A stretch of 64,000 nt of DNA from an uncultured Eubacteriales bacterium (GTDB taxonomy: Bacteria > Bacillota > Clostridia > Oscillospirales > UBA644). Shown here one piece after another: positions 7,738 through 17,460 of the stretch. Numbering within the stretch: the stretch's first letter is position 1; each line of letters starts with the position of its first letter. The DNA lies in NCBI GenBank assembly GCA_959604355.1, contig CAUHAO010000005.1, positions 24,808 to 88,807 of the forward strand, written 5' to 3'. The notes below the pieces were generated by a model. That model did not search any database. It worked only from the letters and a program-made list of their open reading frames with translations, and was not told the origin of the DNA. A program made the translations under genes and the position numbers.

Positions 7738-8879
7738 CAAAACACCTCACTGTAACTTCCGAGATAACTGAAGTGTTCGCATGAGTAAGGAAGTTCTCCT
7801 ATTAACTGCAGAAGCTTGGGAGAATAGACCGGGGTGTCAAGGTCGAAATAGAACATGAACTCGAAATCACGGCTAGGCAAAGGTCTGCTTTCAAGCTTAT
7901 TCAGATTAATGCCCAGTGCATACAGCTTTGAAAGGAGTTTATAAAGAGAACCGGGCTCATGAGTAAGTGTAAGCATTATGCTCGTTCTATTCGCTCCGGG
8001 GTAGATCTCAAGATTTTTGGAGATACATATAAAGCGGGTATAGTTGCTGTCCGTATTCTGAACCGATTCTTTCAAGCAATCAAGCATGTAGTATTTCATA
8101 CATGAATGTGAAGCCAAAGCGGCGATGTCATTACGGTCAGATTCAGCAACCATTTTTGCTGCAGCAGCCGTGTTCTCGCATGCTATAACCCGGACTCCGT
8201 TGAGCGAAGCCAGAAAATTAGAACATTGACTGATTGCCTGTTGATGAGAATATATTTCACGGATATTCTCCATTTTTGTACCCGGTTTTACAAGAAGATT
8301 GTGGTCAACTTTAAGTCTGACGCTTCGTACGATACTGAAATTGTGATGCATCATAAGATCATAGACTGAATTGACAGAGCCTGCGGTGCTGTTTTCGATT
8401 GGAATAACACCGTACTGACACAATCCTCCCTCAATTGCGGAGAATACCGATTCAAAGTTGGAAAAGAACATAATGTTTGCATTTCGGAACAGTTTGTCGC
8501 AGGCTTGTTGAGAGTTTGCTCCTTCAACTCCTTGGCACGCAACAGTTGCGAATTCAGGGAAAAGCTTGGGCGTAGTTTCAATAGCCGATTGTATTTTGGC
8601 TGTCAGATCGCTCTGTGATCCGTTAAGTCTGTTCTGATAACTGCGACTCAGTTCAAAGATTAGAGAATACAGCAAGGGGGTGTAATCCTTCAGTTCATCA
8701 GGGGATTTTTCAATAACTGAAGATATTATCTCCCGTTCTCTTTGCGGATCCATAACGGGCAGATTTTTTTCTTTTTTGTATTCTGCGATTTTTGATGCTA
8801 TAGACATTCTTTCCGCGAATAGCTTTACTATATTGTCATCAATCTGATCAATCTGTTTTCTGTACTCTTGAGCATTCAT
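7737..8879 (-). CDS. pheA: Bifunctional chorismate mutase / prephenate dehydratase (P-protein)
   Basis: Converts chorismate to prephenate and on to phenylpyruvate for phenylalanine. Three domains are seen in 380 residues: an AroQ-type helical chorismate mutase at about 1-88 (RKQIDQIDDNIVKLFAER), prephenate dehydratase at about 105-285 (ENSTAGSV, and the catalytic TRF in SNYTRFICIS), and a C-terminal ACT domain at about 295-375 with ESRP in LESRPLPSRDFEF, the phenylalanine-binding motif. Feedback inhibition by Phe is therefore expected. It overlaps the aroC 3' end by 32 nt and touches the aroE-aroK start codon. Confidence 0.95.
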   Translation of the reverse strand: MNAQEYRKQIDQIDDNIVKLFAERMSIASKIAEYKKEKNLPVMDPQREREIISSVIEKSPDELKDYTPLLYSLIFELSRSYQNRLNGSQSDLTAKIQSAIETTPKLFPEFATVACQGVEGANSQQACDKLFRNANIMFFSNFESVFSAIEGGLCQYGVIPIENSTAGSVNSVYDLMMHHNFSIVRSVRLKVDHNLLVKPGTKMENIREIYSHQQAISQCSNFLASLNGVRVIACENTAAAAKMVAESDRNDIAALASHSCMKYYMLDCLKESVQNTDSNYTRFICISKNLEIYPGANRTSIMLTLTHEPGSLYKLLSKLYALGINLNKLESRPLPSRDFEFMFYFDLDTPVYSPKLLQLIGELPYSCEHFSYLGSYSEVF

Positions 8880-9951
8880 TATTATATAATTCCTTCTTTC
8901 TTTCCATCAGTGCGTCATAAACTGCAATTGCTGCCGCAGCCTCCACACAAGGGACAGCTCTGGGCACAATGCAGGGATCATGTCTGCCGTGTATTACTAA
9001 TTGCGATTCTTTACCTGTTGTAATGTCAACACTTTCCTGAGGTTTATATATTGATGGGGTCGGTTTTACAGCGGTTCGGAATACCAAAGGCATACCGGTT
9101 GTGATTCCTCCGAGTATTCCTCCGCAGTTATTTGTTTTGGTTTTAATAGCCCCGCCTACTACACAGAAAGCATCATTATTCTGACTTCCCTGCATTTTTG
9201 CGGCGTCAAAACCTGCTCCGAATTCTATTCCCTTTACCGCCGGTATTCCGAAAATTATACTGGATATCCGATTTTCCATTCCGTCAAAAATCGGATTACC
9301 CAATCCTGCCGGCAAACCAAGTACCGCACATTCAATTATGCCTCCCACGGAGTCGCCCTGAGCCTTTACTCGTGCGATCAGATCCTGCATCTCTTTCCCG
9401 CGTTGGTCATCCACGACAGGAAACGGTTTGTCTTCCGTTGAGTATAGGAGTTCTCCGCTGTCAGATACATCACCGATGGACAGAATGCGGGTGATGACCT
9501 GTATATCATTCTTTGCGAGCAGCTGTTTGCATATAGCACCCGCGATGCATAACGGAGCAGTTAATCTTCCTGAAAAATGTCCTCCGCCGGCATAATCCTG
9601 GGCACCGTTATATTTGATCTCCGCAGTATAGTCAGCATGACCGGGACGCGGAACCTTTTTAAACGCTTCATAATCGGCGGAATGTGTATCTGTATTACGA
9701 ATTATTGCTGTAACCGGTGTGCCGCAAAAAGTATCTCCGACGATACCGCATAGAAATTCCGGTTTATCAGCTTCTCTGCGAGCCGTTGAATACTTGTTTT
9801 TTCCGGGAGCCCTTCTTTCAAGAAAGGCGTAAAGACTGTCAAAGTCTATTTTTTCACCGGCCGGTATTCCTTCAAGTGTCATTCCGATAGCAAGGGAGTG
9901 AGACTGACCGAAAATGGTAAGCCGTATGTTTTCACCGTAACTGCTGCTCAT
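8848..9951 (-). CDS. aroC: Chorismate synthase
   Basis: AroC eliminates phosphate from EPSP to form chorismate and needs reduced FMN. The 367 residues show FGQSHSLAIG near the N terminus (conserved His), RRAPGKNKYSTARREAD, RPGHADYTAEIKY, the GGGHFSGRLTAP segment, and RHDPCIVPRAVPCVEA near the C terminus, all characteristic. The start overlaps the aroA stop by 4 nt, and the 3' end runs 32 nt into pheA. No flavin reductase gene is seen beside it. Confidence 0.96.
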   Translation of the reverse strand: MSSSYGENIRLTIFGQSHSLAIGMTLEGIPAGEKIDFDSLYAFLERRAPGKNKYSTARREADKPEFLCGIVGDTFCGTPVTAIIRNTDTHSADYEAFKKVPRPGHADYTAEIKYNGAQDYAGGGHFSGRLTAPLCIAGAICKQLLAKNDIQVITRILSIGDVSDSGELLYSTEDKPFPVVDDQRGKEMQDLIARVKAQGDSVGGIIECAVLGLPAGLGNPIFDGMENRISSIIFGIPAVKGIEFGAGFDAAKMQGSQNNDAFCVVGGAIKTKTNNCGGILGGITTGMPLVFRTAVKPTPSIYKPQESVDITTGKESQLVIHGRHDPCIVPRAVPCVEAAAAIAVYDALMERKKELYNNECSRVQKTD

Positions 9952-11204
9952 TCATTCACCTCCAGTGACTCAAAAACATTCCAGAAATCGGGAAAAGATT
10001 TTTCTACGCATTCGGCACCGATTACCGTAACATCGTCTTTGCAGAATCCCGCGGCCACTGCTGCGGCCATAGCAATACGGTGGTCATTCGAAGCGTCCAC
10101 GGTGCCTCCTGCCAAATAAGGTCGTCCTTTAATAATAAGTCCGTCTTGCGTTTCCTGAATATCTGCGCCCAAGGATTTCAGCATTGCCGCGGTCGTTTTT
10201 AAGCGATCGGATTCTTTAAATCTCAATCTTCCGGCGTTGATGATAGTCGTTGTTCCTTTTGCTCTGGACGCTAAGGCACAGATCGTCGGTACAAGATCCG
10301 GAATATGCCGAGCGTCAACCTGGCGGGCAATCAAATCTTTTTTGCGGACAGTTATGCGGCTTTTATCTATTGTTACATCGCTCCCGAAAGCAAGGAGCAC
10401 GTTTAATATTTCGGCATCCCCCTGACGGGTGGAAACAGGCATTTCCTTGATTGATACTCCGTCAGCGGATAAAGCTCCCATGCATAAAAAGAATGCGGCG
10501 TTCGACCAGTCTTGCTCAACGGAAGAAATCTTCGGAAGTGAAAACTGTTGATGTCCCTTTATTGAATACAAGTTACCGTTTTTTTCGATCCGTATCCCTG
10601 AATAGCGTAAACTGTCTTCGGTCATTGAAATATACGCTTCAGATTCTATCGGTTCGGTAACCTTAAGGCTGCTGTCCCCGTTGAGCAGAGGCAGGGAGAA
10701 AAGCAATCCGGATACGAACTGAGAGGATATGTCTCCGGGAATGCAATAGTCCCCTGCCGTGAGTTTACCGCAGCATATCAGCTCATCATCCTGTTGTCTG
10801 ACGGTCATTCCATGCGAGGTGATGGCATCAATAAGTCCGCCAAGCGGTCGATTAGGAAGCTTACCTTCCATATGGAATACTGCTTTTTCGCCGAGGGCAC
10901 CGACGACCGGTATCAAAAAGCGAAGTGTGGACCCGCTTTCACCGCAATATAAATGTTTAACATTGCTGTTACGACGTTCTACTGGACGTATGGTAAGTTT
11001 ATCGCCATCAATACGCTTAATATCCGCACCGAGAGCATTCAGACAGTTGATCGTCGCTGAGATATCTTTAGAAATTCCATCGCAAATCAAGGTGCAGTCA
11101 TCTTTCCCTAGCGCTGCACAAATCAAAAGCCTGTGAGCCTGGGATTTTGAAGCAGGAACAGATACTGTTCCGCTGCGCGGACCGGCTTTTATAAGGTGAT
11201 TCAT
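9948..11204 (-). CDS. aroA: 3-phosphoshikimate 1-carboxyvinyltransferase (EPSP synthase)
   Basis: EPSP synthase joins PEP to shikimate-3-phosphate. The 418 residues form the two inverse-barrel domains; visible are the shikimate-site SKSQAHRLLI near residue 19, the ESGSTLRFLIPV loop where many members have GTSxR, NRPLGGLIDAI, and the PEP-side RFKESDRL and DHRIAMAA segments. Glyphosate sensitivity cannot be judged by eye. It overlaps aroB and aroC by 4 nt on each side, consistent with tight translational coupling. Confidence 0.95.
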   Translation of the reverse strand: MNHLIKAGPRSGTVSVPASKSQAHRLLICAALGKDDCTLICDGISKDISATINCLNALGADIKRIDGDKLTIRPVERRNSNVKHLYCGESGSTLRFLIPVVGALGEKAVFHMEGKLPNRPLGGLIDAITSHGMTVRQQDDELICCGKLTAGDYCIPGDISSQFVSGLLFSLPLLNGDSSLKVTEPIESEAYISMTEDSLRYSGIRIEKNGNLYSIKGHQQFSLPKISSVEQDWSNAAFFLCMGALSADGVSIKEMPVSTRQGDAEILNVLLAFGSDVTIDKSRITVRKKDLIARQVDARHIPDLVPTICALASRAKGTTTIINAGRLRFKESDRLKTTAAMLKSLGADIQETQDGLIIKGRPYLAGGTVDASNDHRIAMAAAVAAGFCKDDVTVIGAECVEKSFPDFWNVFESLEVNE

Positions 11205-12259
11205 ATTATGCCACCGTCCTTGAGCCAGTCACGCAGTTCTGTTTTCTGTATTTTTTCCAATCTGCACTTTCCGATATGTTCCGGCAACACCAGATTAAGA
11301 CAGTCCCCGGAGCTTTTTTTATCATTAAATATGGCATATACAAGATCTTCGGCGGAAAAAGCTACTTCCGATGGAAGTCCGTATTTTTTAAGAATATCCA
11401 ATATGGCATCAAGGGTGCCTTCGTCACAAATATTGCGTGCACAAGCGGATCTTGTAATTGCCGCCATACCGATGGCAACCGCCTGTCCGTGAGGCACAGC
11501 ATAATTACTGCACGCTTCCACAGCGTGTCCGATGGTATGTCCGAAGTTGAGAAACATACGGCATCCCTTGTCAAATTCATCCCGCTCAACAAAGCGGCTT
11601 TTCATTGCAACGCAGGTGCTTATAACTTTCTCGTATTGCTTGGATACCGGAATGTCTCTTATATCCCTGAAAAACGGTTCATTTCCGATCATTGCGTATT
11701 TAATTATTTCCGCGCAGCCGTTTCTGTACTCTGCATCCGGAAGTGTTTTAAACGTGTTTATATCGCAGAGGACCAAAGAAGGCTGATAAAAGCATCCTAC
11801 TTGGTTCTTTCCAATTGAAAGGTCAACGGCTGTTTTTCCCCCTACCGAGGAATCTACAGCCGCCAGCAAGGTTGTTGGAATCTGAACAAAATTAATTCCG
11901 CGCTGATACGTTGCTGCCGCAAAACCCGCAAGATCTCCTACGACTCCTCCGCCTAAAGCAATAATGAAATCGCTTCTTGTAATGTGTTTCGCACACATCG
12001 TTTCCAGTAAAGTTCCGTAAACGGTTAAATTCTTGCTTTTTTCGCCGTGTTCAAAAACAAATTCTGTTGTTTTGAATCCGGCTTCATCAAGACTTTTTTT
12101 CAGAATATCACCGTAAAGCGGAAAGACCGTATCATCGGAGACAATGACTGCGTTTCCTTTGGGAATAATATTTGAAATATAACTTCCGGCTGTCTGGAGA
12201 ATATCGGAGCCGATCATAACATCGTAATGCTTTGATGCTTTGACTTTAATGATTTCCAT
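11201..12259 (-). CDS. aroB: 3-dehydroquinate synthase
   Basis: AroB converts DAHP to 3-dehydroquinate with catalytic NAD and a divalent metal. The 352-residue protein has GGGVVGDLAGFAAATYQRG, the IPTTLLAAVDSSVGGKTAV segment, FLNFGHTIGHAVE with a metal-binding His, and HGQAVAIGM. The ATG at 12257-12259 is preferred over an upstream TTG because GAGGAGG lies 9 nt before the ATG and abuts the TTG. It overlaps tyrA by 14 nt. Confidence 0.95.
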   Translation of the reverse strand: MEIIKVKASKHYDVMIGSDILQTAGSYISNIIPKGNAVIVSDDTVFPLYGDILKKSLDEAGFKTTEFVFEHGEKSKNLTVYGTLLETMCAKHITRSDFIIALGGGVVGDLAGFAAATYQRGINFVQIPTTLLAAVDSSVGGKTAVDLSIGKNQVGCFYQPSLVLCDINTFKTLPDAEYRNGCAEIIKYAMIGNEPFFRDIRDIPVSKQYEKVISTCVAMKSRFVERDEFDKGCRMFLNFGHTIGHAVEACSNYAVPHGQAVAIGMAAITRSACARNICDEGTLDAILDILKKYGLPSEVAFSAEDLVYAIFNDKKSSGDCLNLVLPEHIGKCRLEKIQKTELRDWLKDGGII

Positions 12260-13088
12260 TACCGTCAACCTCCTCTTTTCTTGCTTTACCTTCTGCCAGA
12301 AGTTTTATCAGACAATCACGGTCTTTTTTCTCAATGGCATCGCGGTAGATACAGAGGTTGTTGATAAGGATATCGAGTTCCTTAAGGAGGTTGTCACTAT
12401 TGTCAAGGAACAGTTCAGACCACATTTCAGGATTAAGCCATGCAACGCGGGTCATGTCCTTGTAACTTCCTGCGGAAAGGCCTTTGTGCTCTGTCGCTGT
12501 AGGACTTTTTATGTATGCGTTTGAAACGACATGGGCCAATTGAGACGTAAATGCAATCATTTCATCATGCTTTTCTGCAGTTGTTACTGTGATTACCGAG
12601 AAGCCCGCCGGGCTCAACAGCTCTTTTACCCGTTCGAGAAGAGCCATATCGTCATATCTCGGAGGAACAATCACCATCGGGGCTCCCTGAAACATGTTCT
12701 CTTTTGAATACTTAAAACCGGAAAACTGTGTTCCGGCCATGGGGTGACCGCCGATATACATGAAACCATGCTTCTTGGCAAGTTCAGTTGCCTCCGCTAC
12801 CACTCTGCGTTTTATTCCGCAACAGTCAATAACAACAGGCTTCGATCCTATAAACCGCCCTTCTTTTTCCAAGAACTCGATAGCATCATTAGGATACGTA
12901 CATATCAGTATCAAATCGCATTCAGACAGGTTGTCCTCAGAAAGTTTACAGTTTACCGCACCGCTGAGAATGGCAAACTGCAGTACGGAGTCTTTTATAT
13001 CAGCAGCGGCAACAGTATGCCCCGCACTGCTGTAAGCTTTGGCAAAAGAGCCTCCGATTAGTCCCAAACCGACAATGCCGACTAACAT
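12246..13088 (-). CDS. tyrA: Prephenate dehydrogenase
   Basis: Oxidative decarboxylation of prephenate to 4-hydroxyphenylpyruvate for tyrosine. At 280 residues it is a compact TyrA with no fused mutase or ACT domain. The NAD site GIVGLGLIGGSFAKAY is at residues 4-19, GHPMAGTQFSGF near residue 118 contains the catalytic His region, and a helical C-terminal dimerisation domain follows. Tyrosine feedback through an ACT domain is therefore not expected. It overlaps aroF by 7 nt and aroB by 14 nt. Confidence 0.93.
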   Translation of the reverse strand: MLVGIVGLGLIGGSFAKAYSSAGHTVAAADIKDSVLQFAILSGAVNCKLSEDNLSECDLILICTYPNDAIEFLEKEGRFIGSKPVVIDCCGIKRRVVAEATELAKKHGFMYIGGHPMAGTQFSGFKYSKENMFQGAPMVIVPPRYDDMALLERVKELLSPAGFSVITVTTAEKHDEMIAFTSQLAHVVSNAYIKSPTATEHKGLSAGSYKDMTRVAWLNPEMWSELFLDNSDNLLKELDILINNLCIYRDAIEKKDRDCLIKLLAEGKARKEEVDGNGNH

Positions 13089-14086
13089 GATACTATACCT
13101 CTGATGGCATCCACTTTCTTAACAAGAGCATCAAATTCCTCCGGATGAAGGGATTGCGCCCCGTCACAAAGTGCATGTACGGGGTCATTGTGAACTTCAA
13201 TGATAAGTCCGTCACTGCCGCAGGCAGTAGCCGCCATTGCCATAGGAGTTACCATGCGCGCAATTCCCGTAGCGTGGCTGGGGTCTACAATGACCGGAAG
13301 GTGAGACAATTCGTGAAGCATCGGCACGGCGGATAAATCCAGTGTATTTCTCAGATAATCGCTGTAAGTTCTGATCCCTCGTTCGCAGAGGATGACATTT
13401 TCGTTTCCGCTGGCCATGATGTATTCCGCGCTCATCAGAAGCTCTTTTAAAGTGTTGGCAAGTCCTCGTTTTAACAGAATCGGCTTCCCGGTATGCCCCA
13501 GCTCCTTCAACAGATCAAAGTTCTGCATGTTTCTTGCGCCGACCTGCAAAACATCGATATCTTCGAAAAGCGGTAAATCCGATACGCTCATAATTTCCGT
13601 TACGATAGGAAGACCCGTTTCCGCGCGTGCGGTTTTTAAAAGTTCAATACCGGTGGCCTTTAACCCTTGGAAGTCATACGGGGATGTTCTCGGCTTAAAA
13701 GCTCCGCCGCGCAGCATTTTTGCACCGGAAGCCTGTACAGCTTTAGCCACGGCAACTATCTGCTCTTCCGATTCGACAGAACAAGGCCCCGCGATTATAC
13801 AGAAATTCCCGCCGCCGATTTTTATGTCCCCGACCCGGACGATTGTGTCTTCCGGATGGAATTTCCGGTTGCAGCATTTGAAAGTTTCCGTTACTCTTTT
13901 TACAGAGTCGACTATTTCAAGACTGTTAATTAAGTCTCCGTCAACCTTGCTTACATCACCGATCAGCCCGAGGACGGTCTGGGTTTCACCTACAGAGATA
14001 TGGACTCCGAGTCCGAGGCTTTTCAGCCAATCGACAAGTTGATCCTGTTTTTCTTTGACAACATTCGGTTTTAATACAACTATCAT
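13082..14086 (-). CDS. aroF: 3-deoxy-7-phosphoheptulonate (DAHP) synthase with N-terminal regulatory domain
   Basis: Condenses PEP and erythrose-4-phosphate, the entry to the shikimate pathway. The 334 residues have a ferredoxin-like N-terminal domain (about 1-70), as in the Thermotoga-type enzyme where it mediates Tyr/Phe inhibition, then the type I-beta KDO8P-like barrel: AGPCSVES, RGGAFKPRTSPY, TEIMS, QVGARNMQN, LKRGLANT, DPSHATG. The ATG at 14084-14086 is used because GGGAGAG lies 8 nt upstream; an in-frame GTG three codons earlier would overlap that site. It is the first gene of the aromatic operon, downstream of a tandem 20-bp repeat. The symbol follows common clostridial use. Confidence 0.93.
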   Translation of the reverse strand: MIVVLKPNVVKEKQDQLVDWLKSLGLGVHISVGETQTVLGLIGDVSKVDGDLINSLEIVDSVKRVTETFKCCNRKFHPEDTIVRVGDIKIGGGNFCIIAGPCSVESEEQIVAVAKAVQASGAKMLRGGAFKPRTSPYDFQGLKATGIELLKTARAETGLPIVTEIMSVSDLPLFEDIDVLQVGARNMQNFDLLKELGHTGKPILLKRGLANTLKELLMSAEYIMASGNENVILCERGIRTYSDYLRNTLDLSAVPMLHELSHLPVIVDPSHATGIARMVTPMAMAATACGSDGLIIEVHNDPVHALCDGAQSLHPEEFDALVKKVDAIRGIVSC

Positions 14087-14121
14087 TTTATACACTCTCC
14101 CGTAAAATCAAAAATTACTTA

Positions 14122-14161
14122 TAGAATAAATCGTTATTATTTAGAATAAATCGTTATTATT
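14122..14161. repeat. Two perfect tandem 20-bp repeats upstream of the aro operon
   Basis: The unit TAGAATAAATCGTTATTATT occurs twice head to tail with no spacer and no mismatch, 35 nt before the aroF start codon. Each copy contains an AATAAATCGTTATT core with partial dyad symmetry. Repeated sites at one-to-two-turn spacing often bind a dimeric regulator, but no known operator is recognised. The -10-like TATTCT hexamers fall inside the repeats on the minus strand. Confidence 0.8.
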
Positions 14162-14237
14162 TTGATGCATGAAAAATATAGGATTAAATAAAAATATTCA
14201 AACCATTATTGTTTTATAATGTGGGGCATTGAAGCCG

Positions 14238-17200
14238 TTAAGCGTCAATAGTGGAAATTGTAAGGGTAGTCTCTTCGAGAACGTCAAGCAGGACTTTTAC
14301 GGTGTCAAGTGACGTGAAGATCGTAACATTGTTTTCGGTTGCACACTGTCGGATCTTATGCCCGTCGCTCATCTGCCCCATCGCCCCGATATCGCGGGTG
14401 TTGATGACATATGCTATGTAACCCTGACGTATGGATTCGGGTATCTCGTCGCTGCCGTCACTTATTTTCTTCAAAATATGCGTGCGTATACCGTTTTCTT
14501 TTAAGAACTTCGCGGTTCCTTCTGTCGCTTCGATATTGAATCCGAGGTTGTAGAATCTTCGTATGAGGGGCAATGTTTCCTCTTTATCTTTATCTGCAAC
14601 GGTAACGAATACTGTTCCGTAATTCTGCAAACGCATTCCGGAAGCCTGCAGAGCTTTATAAAGAGCTCTGTTCAGCTTGTCGTCATAACCGATAGCTTCA
14701 CCGGTAGACTTCATTTCCGGTGAAAGATATGCGTCGAGACCTCGGATCTTATTGAATGAGAATACGGGAACTTTTACATACCAGCGCTTCTTCTCTGAGG
14801 GATAAATATCAAATATCCCCTGCTCTTTCAGGCTCTTGCCCATTATCACTTCAGTTGCTATGTCCGCAAGGCTGTATCCTGTGGCTTTGGAAAGGAACGG
14901 TACGGTTCTCGACGATCTGGGGTTGACTTCAATAATATAAACGTTGTCTTCCTTATCGATAATAAACTGTATATTATAAAGGCCCTTGATCTTTATTCCG
15001 AGTCCGAGTTTTTTCGCGTATTGAATGATCGTGCCTTTGACTTTATCCGAAATGCTGAATGTCGGATATACGCTTATAGAGTCTCCGGAGTGGATACCGG
15101 TACGTTCGACCAGTTCCATTATGCCCGGAACAAAGACATCTCTGCCGTCGCATATCGCATCGACCTCTACTTCTTTACCGGCGATATATTTATCAACCAG
15201 AACGGGCTTGTCTTTATCAATTTCCACTGCTGTCTTTAGGTAATGACGTATCTGTTCTTCGTTTGCGACTATCTGCATGGCACGGCCGCCGAGGACGAAA
15301 CTCGGACGAACGAGCACCGGATATCCTATCTCTTCTGCGGCACGTACACCGTCTTCGATATTCGTGACGGCCTTTCCTTTCGGCTGGGGAATATTGAGTT
15401 CCTTAAGGACTTTTTCAAAAAGATCTCTGTTTTCCGCACGGTCTATTGCTTCACAGTCCGTTCCGATTATTGTGACTCCGCGATCGCGTAACGGCTCCGC
15501 AAGGTTGATGGCGGTCTGCCCGCCGAGCGAAGCAATTACGCCTTCAGGGTTCTCGAAGTCGATTATGTTCATTACATCTTCCGGTGTAAGCGGCTCAAAA
15601 TAGAGTTTATCGGCCGTTGTATAGTCTGTGGAAACAGTTTCGGGGTTATTATTGATTATTATCGACTCGTATCCTGCACGTCTGATAGTCTGTACTGCGT
15701 GAACGGTAGAATAGTCGAATTCTATGCCCTGACCTATACGGATTGGACCCGCACCGAGTACAACAAGTTTTTTCTTGTCGGTGAGTCTGGATTCGTTTTT
15801 AATGTTCTCTTCTGTAAGATTGAGATATGTCGAATAGAGATATGCTATATACTTACCGGTATGGAGCGTATCGACCATGCGGAACACGGGCACGATGCCG
15901 TTTTTGCGTCGCATATCCGATATGTCGATTTCCGACGTTTTCCATAACTCGGAAATGTATTTATCCGAAAAGCCGAGAACTTTTGCAGCCTTGAGCGTTG
16001 TCAGATCCCCCGGCTTCTCCGAAAGCATCTTTTCCATTTTCACAATGCGCTGTACAGACTCCAGGAAAAGTTCCGTTATCATTGTCACCTTATGAAGCTC
16101 CGCAACGGTTGCACCGAGTCTGAGAAGCTGTGCCACAGCAAATATGCCGTCTGAGTGAAATTCCGAAACATATTCAAACAGGTCTTCCCTGGACATAGCA
16201 TCAAATTTCGGTAAATAAAAATGACAGCATTCTATCTCGAGAGAACGTACGGATTTAAGCATGCATTCATCGAGCGTCGAGCCGATGCCCATGACTTCGC
16301 CGGTAGCTTTCATCTGTGTTCCGAGCGTATTCTGTGCCGTTGCAAATTTATCGAACGGAAAACGCGGGAATTTTGCGACAACGTAGTCAAGAGACGGTTC
16401 AATGGCAGCTGTTCCGCCTGCGACCGGAATCTCTTCGAGGTTCATACCGACGGCTATCTTCGCGGTAACTCTCGCTATGGGGTATCCGCTTGCCTTTGAT
16501 GCCAAAGCTGAAGAACGGGAAACACGCGGGTTGACCTCTATAAGGAAGTATTCGCTTGATTCGGGATTAAGGGCAAACTGTACGTTGCATCCGCCTTCGA
16601 TCCCGAGCTCTCTGATGATTTTGATTGCGCTGTCATTAAGCATTTTGAGATCATGCTCGTTAAGAGACATTATGGGAGCAACAACTATGGAGTCGCCCGT
16701 GTGGACCCCGACAGGATCGACATTTTCCATGCCGCAGATGGTGATTGCATGATCGCACGAGTCGCGCATAACTTCAAATTCTATTTCTTTATATCCTTTA
16801 ACGCTTTTTTCAATAAGGACCTGATGAACGGGAGAAAGTTTAAAAGCATTAAGACCTATATTAACGAGCTCTTCTTCATTGTTGGCAAATCCTCCGCCTG
16901 TACCTCCCAAGGTAAATGCGGGGCGAAGAACTACGGGGTATCCGATTTCTCTTGCCGCAACCTTTGCTTCGTCGATGCTGTAAGTTATTTCTGACGGGAT
17001 AGTTGGTTCTCCGATGGATTGGCAGAGTTCCTTGAAAAGCTCACGGTCTTCCGCCCTTTCTATGCTTTTACTGCTTGTACCAAGAAGCTCGACCCCACAT
17101 TCTTTCAGGATGCCTTTTTTCTCAAGTTGTATTGCGAGATTCAGCCCTGTCTGTCCGCCTATTCCCGGAACAATTGCATCCGGACGTTCGTAACGCAGTA

Positions 17201-17429
17201 TTTTGGCTATATATTCAAGCGTAAGCGGTTCCATATATACTTTATCCGCAATCGTCGTATCTGTCATTATTGTCGCAGGATTGGAGTTGACGAGAACAAC
17301 CTCATAACCTTCTTCTTTAAGTGCAAGACATGCCTGGGTTCCCGCATAGTCAAACTCAGCGGCCTGTCCGATAACGATAGGTCCCGAGCCAATGATAAGA
17401 ATTTTTTTGATATCTTTTCTTTTTGCCAT
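14238..17429 (-). CDS. carB: Carbamoyl-phosphate synthase large subunit
   Basis: Builds carbamoyl phosphate from bicarbonate, ammonia and two ATP for pyrimidine and arginine synthesis. At 1063 residues it is full length: the first ATP-grasp half (about 1-400), an oligomerisation segment (about 400-550), the second ATP-grasp half (about 550-935, with VLGAGPIRIGQGIEFDY), and a C-terminal MGS-like allosteric domain (about 935-1063) that binds UMP or ornithine in relatives. The two halves repeat GSGPIVIGQAAEFDYAG and GAGPIRIGQGIEFDYS. The glutaminase subunit gene carA, normally adjacent, is missing here; carB lies 31 nt after pyrC and is followed by the aro operon. Confidence 0.96.
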   Translation of the reverse strand: MAKRKDIKKILIIGSGPIVIGQAAEFDYAGTQACLALKEEGYEVVLVNSNPATIMTDTTIADKVYMEPLTLEYIAKILRYERPDAIVPGIGGQTGLNLAIQLEKKGILKECGVELLGTSSKSIERAEDRELFKELCQSIGEPTIPSEITYSIDEAKVAAREIGYPVVLRPAFTLGGTGGGFANNEEELVNIGLNAFKLSPVHQVLIEKSVKGYKEIEFEVMRDSCDHAITICGMENVDPVGVHTGDSIVVAPIMSLNEHDLKMLNDSAIKIIRELGIEGGCNVQFALNPESSEYFLIEVNPRVSRSSALASKASGYPIARVTAKIAVGMNLEEIPVAGGTAAIEPSLDYVVAKFPRFPFDKFATAQNTLGTQMKATGEVMGIGSTLDECMLKSVRSLEIECCHFYLPKFDAMSREDLFEYVSEFHSDGIFAVAQLLRLGATVAELHKVTMITELFLESVQRIVKMEKMLSEKPGDLTTLKAAKVLGFSDKYISELWKTSEIDISDMRRKNGIVPVFRMVDTLHTGKYIAYLYSTYLNLTEENIKNESRLTDKKKLVVLGAGPIRIGQGIEFDYSTVHAVQTIRRAGYESIIINNNPETVSTDYTTADKLYFEPLTPEDVMNIIDFENPEGVIASLGGQTAINLAEPLRDRGVTIIGTDCEAIDRAENRDLFEKVLKELNIPQPKGKAVTNIEDGVRAAEEIGYPVLVRPSFVLGGRAMQIVANEEQIRHYLKTAVEIDKDKPVLVDKYIAGKEVEVDAICDGRDVFVPGIMELVERTGIHSGDSISVYPTFSISDKVKGTIIQYAKKLGLGIKIKGLYNIQFIIDKEDNVYIIEVNPRSSRTVPFLSKATGYSLADIATEVIMGKSLKEQGIFDIYPSEKKRWYVKVPVFSFNKIRGLDAYLSPEMKSTGEAIGYDDKLNRALYKALQASGMRLQNYGTVFVTVADKDKEETLPLIRRFYNLGFNIEATEGTAKFLKENGIRTHILKKISDGSDEIPESIRQGYIAYVINTRDIGAMGQMSDGHKIRQCATENNVTIFTSLDTVKVLLDVLEETTLTISTIDA

Positions 17430-17460
17430 AAAACAGCCTCCCGTAAAAACTCTCTGTATG

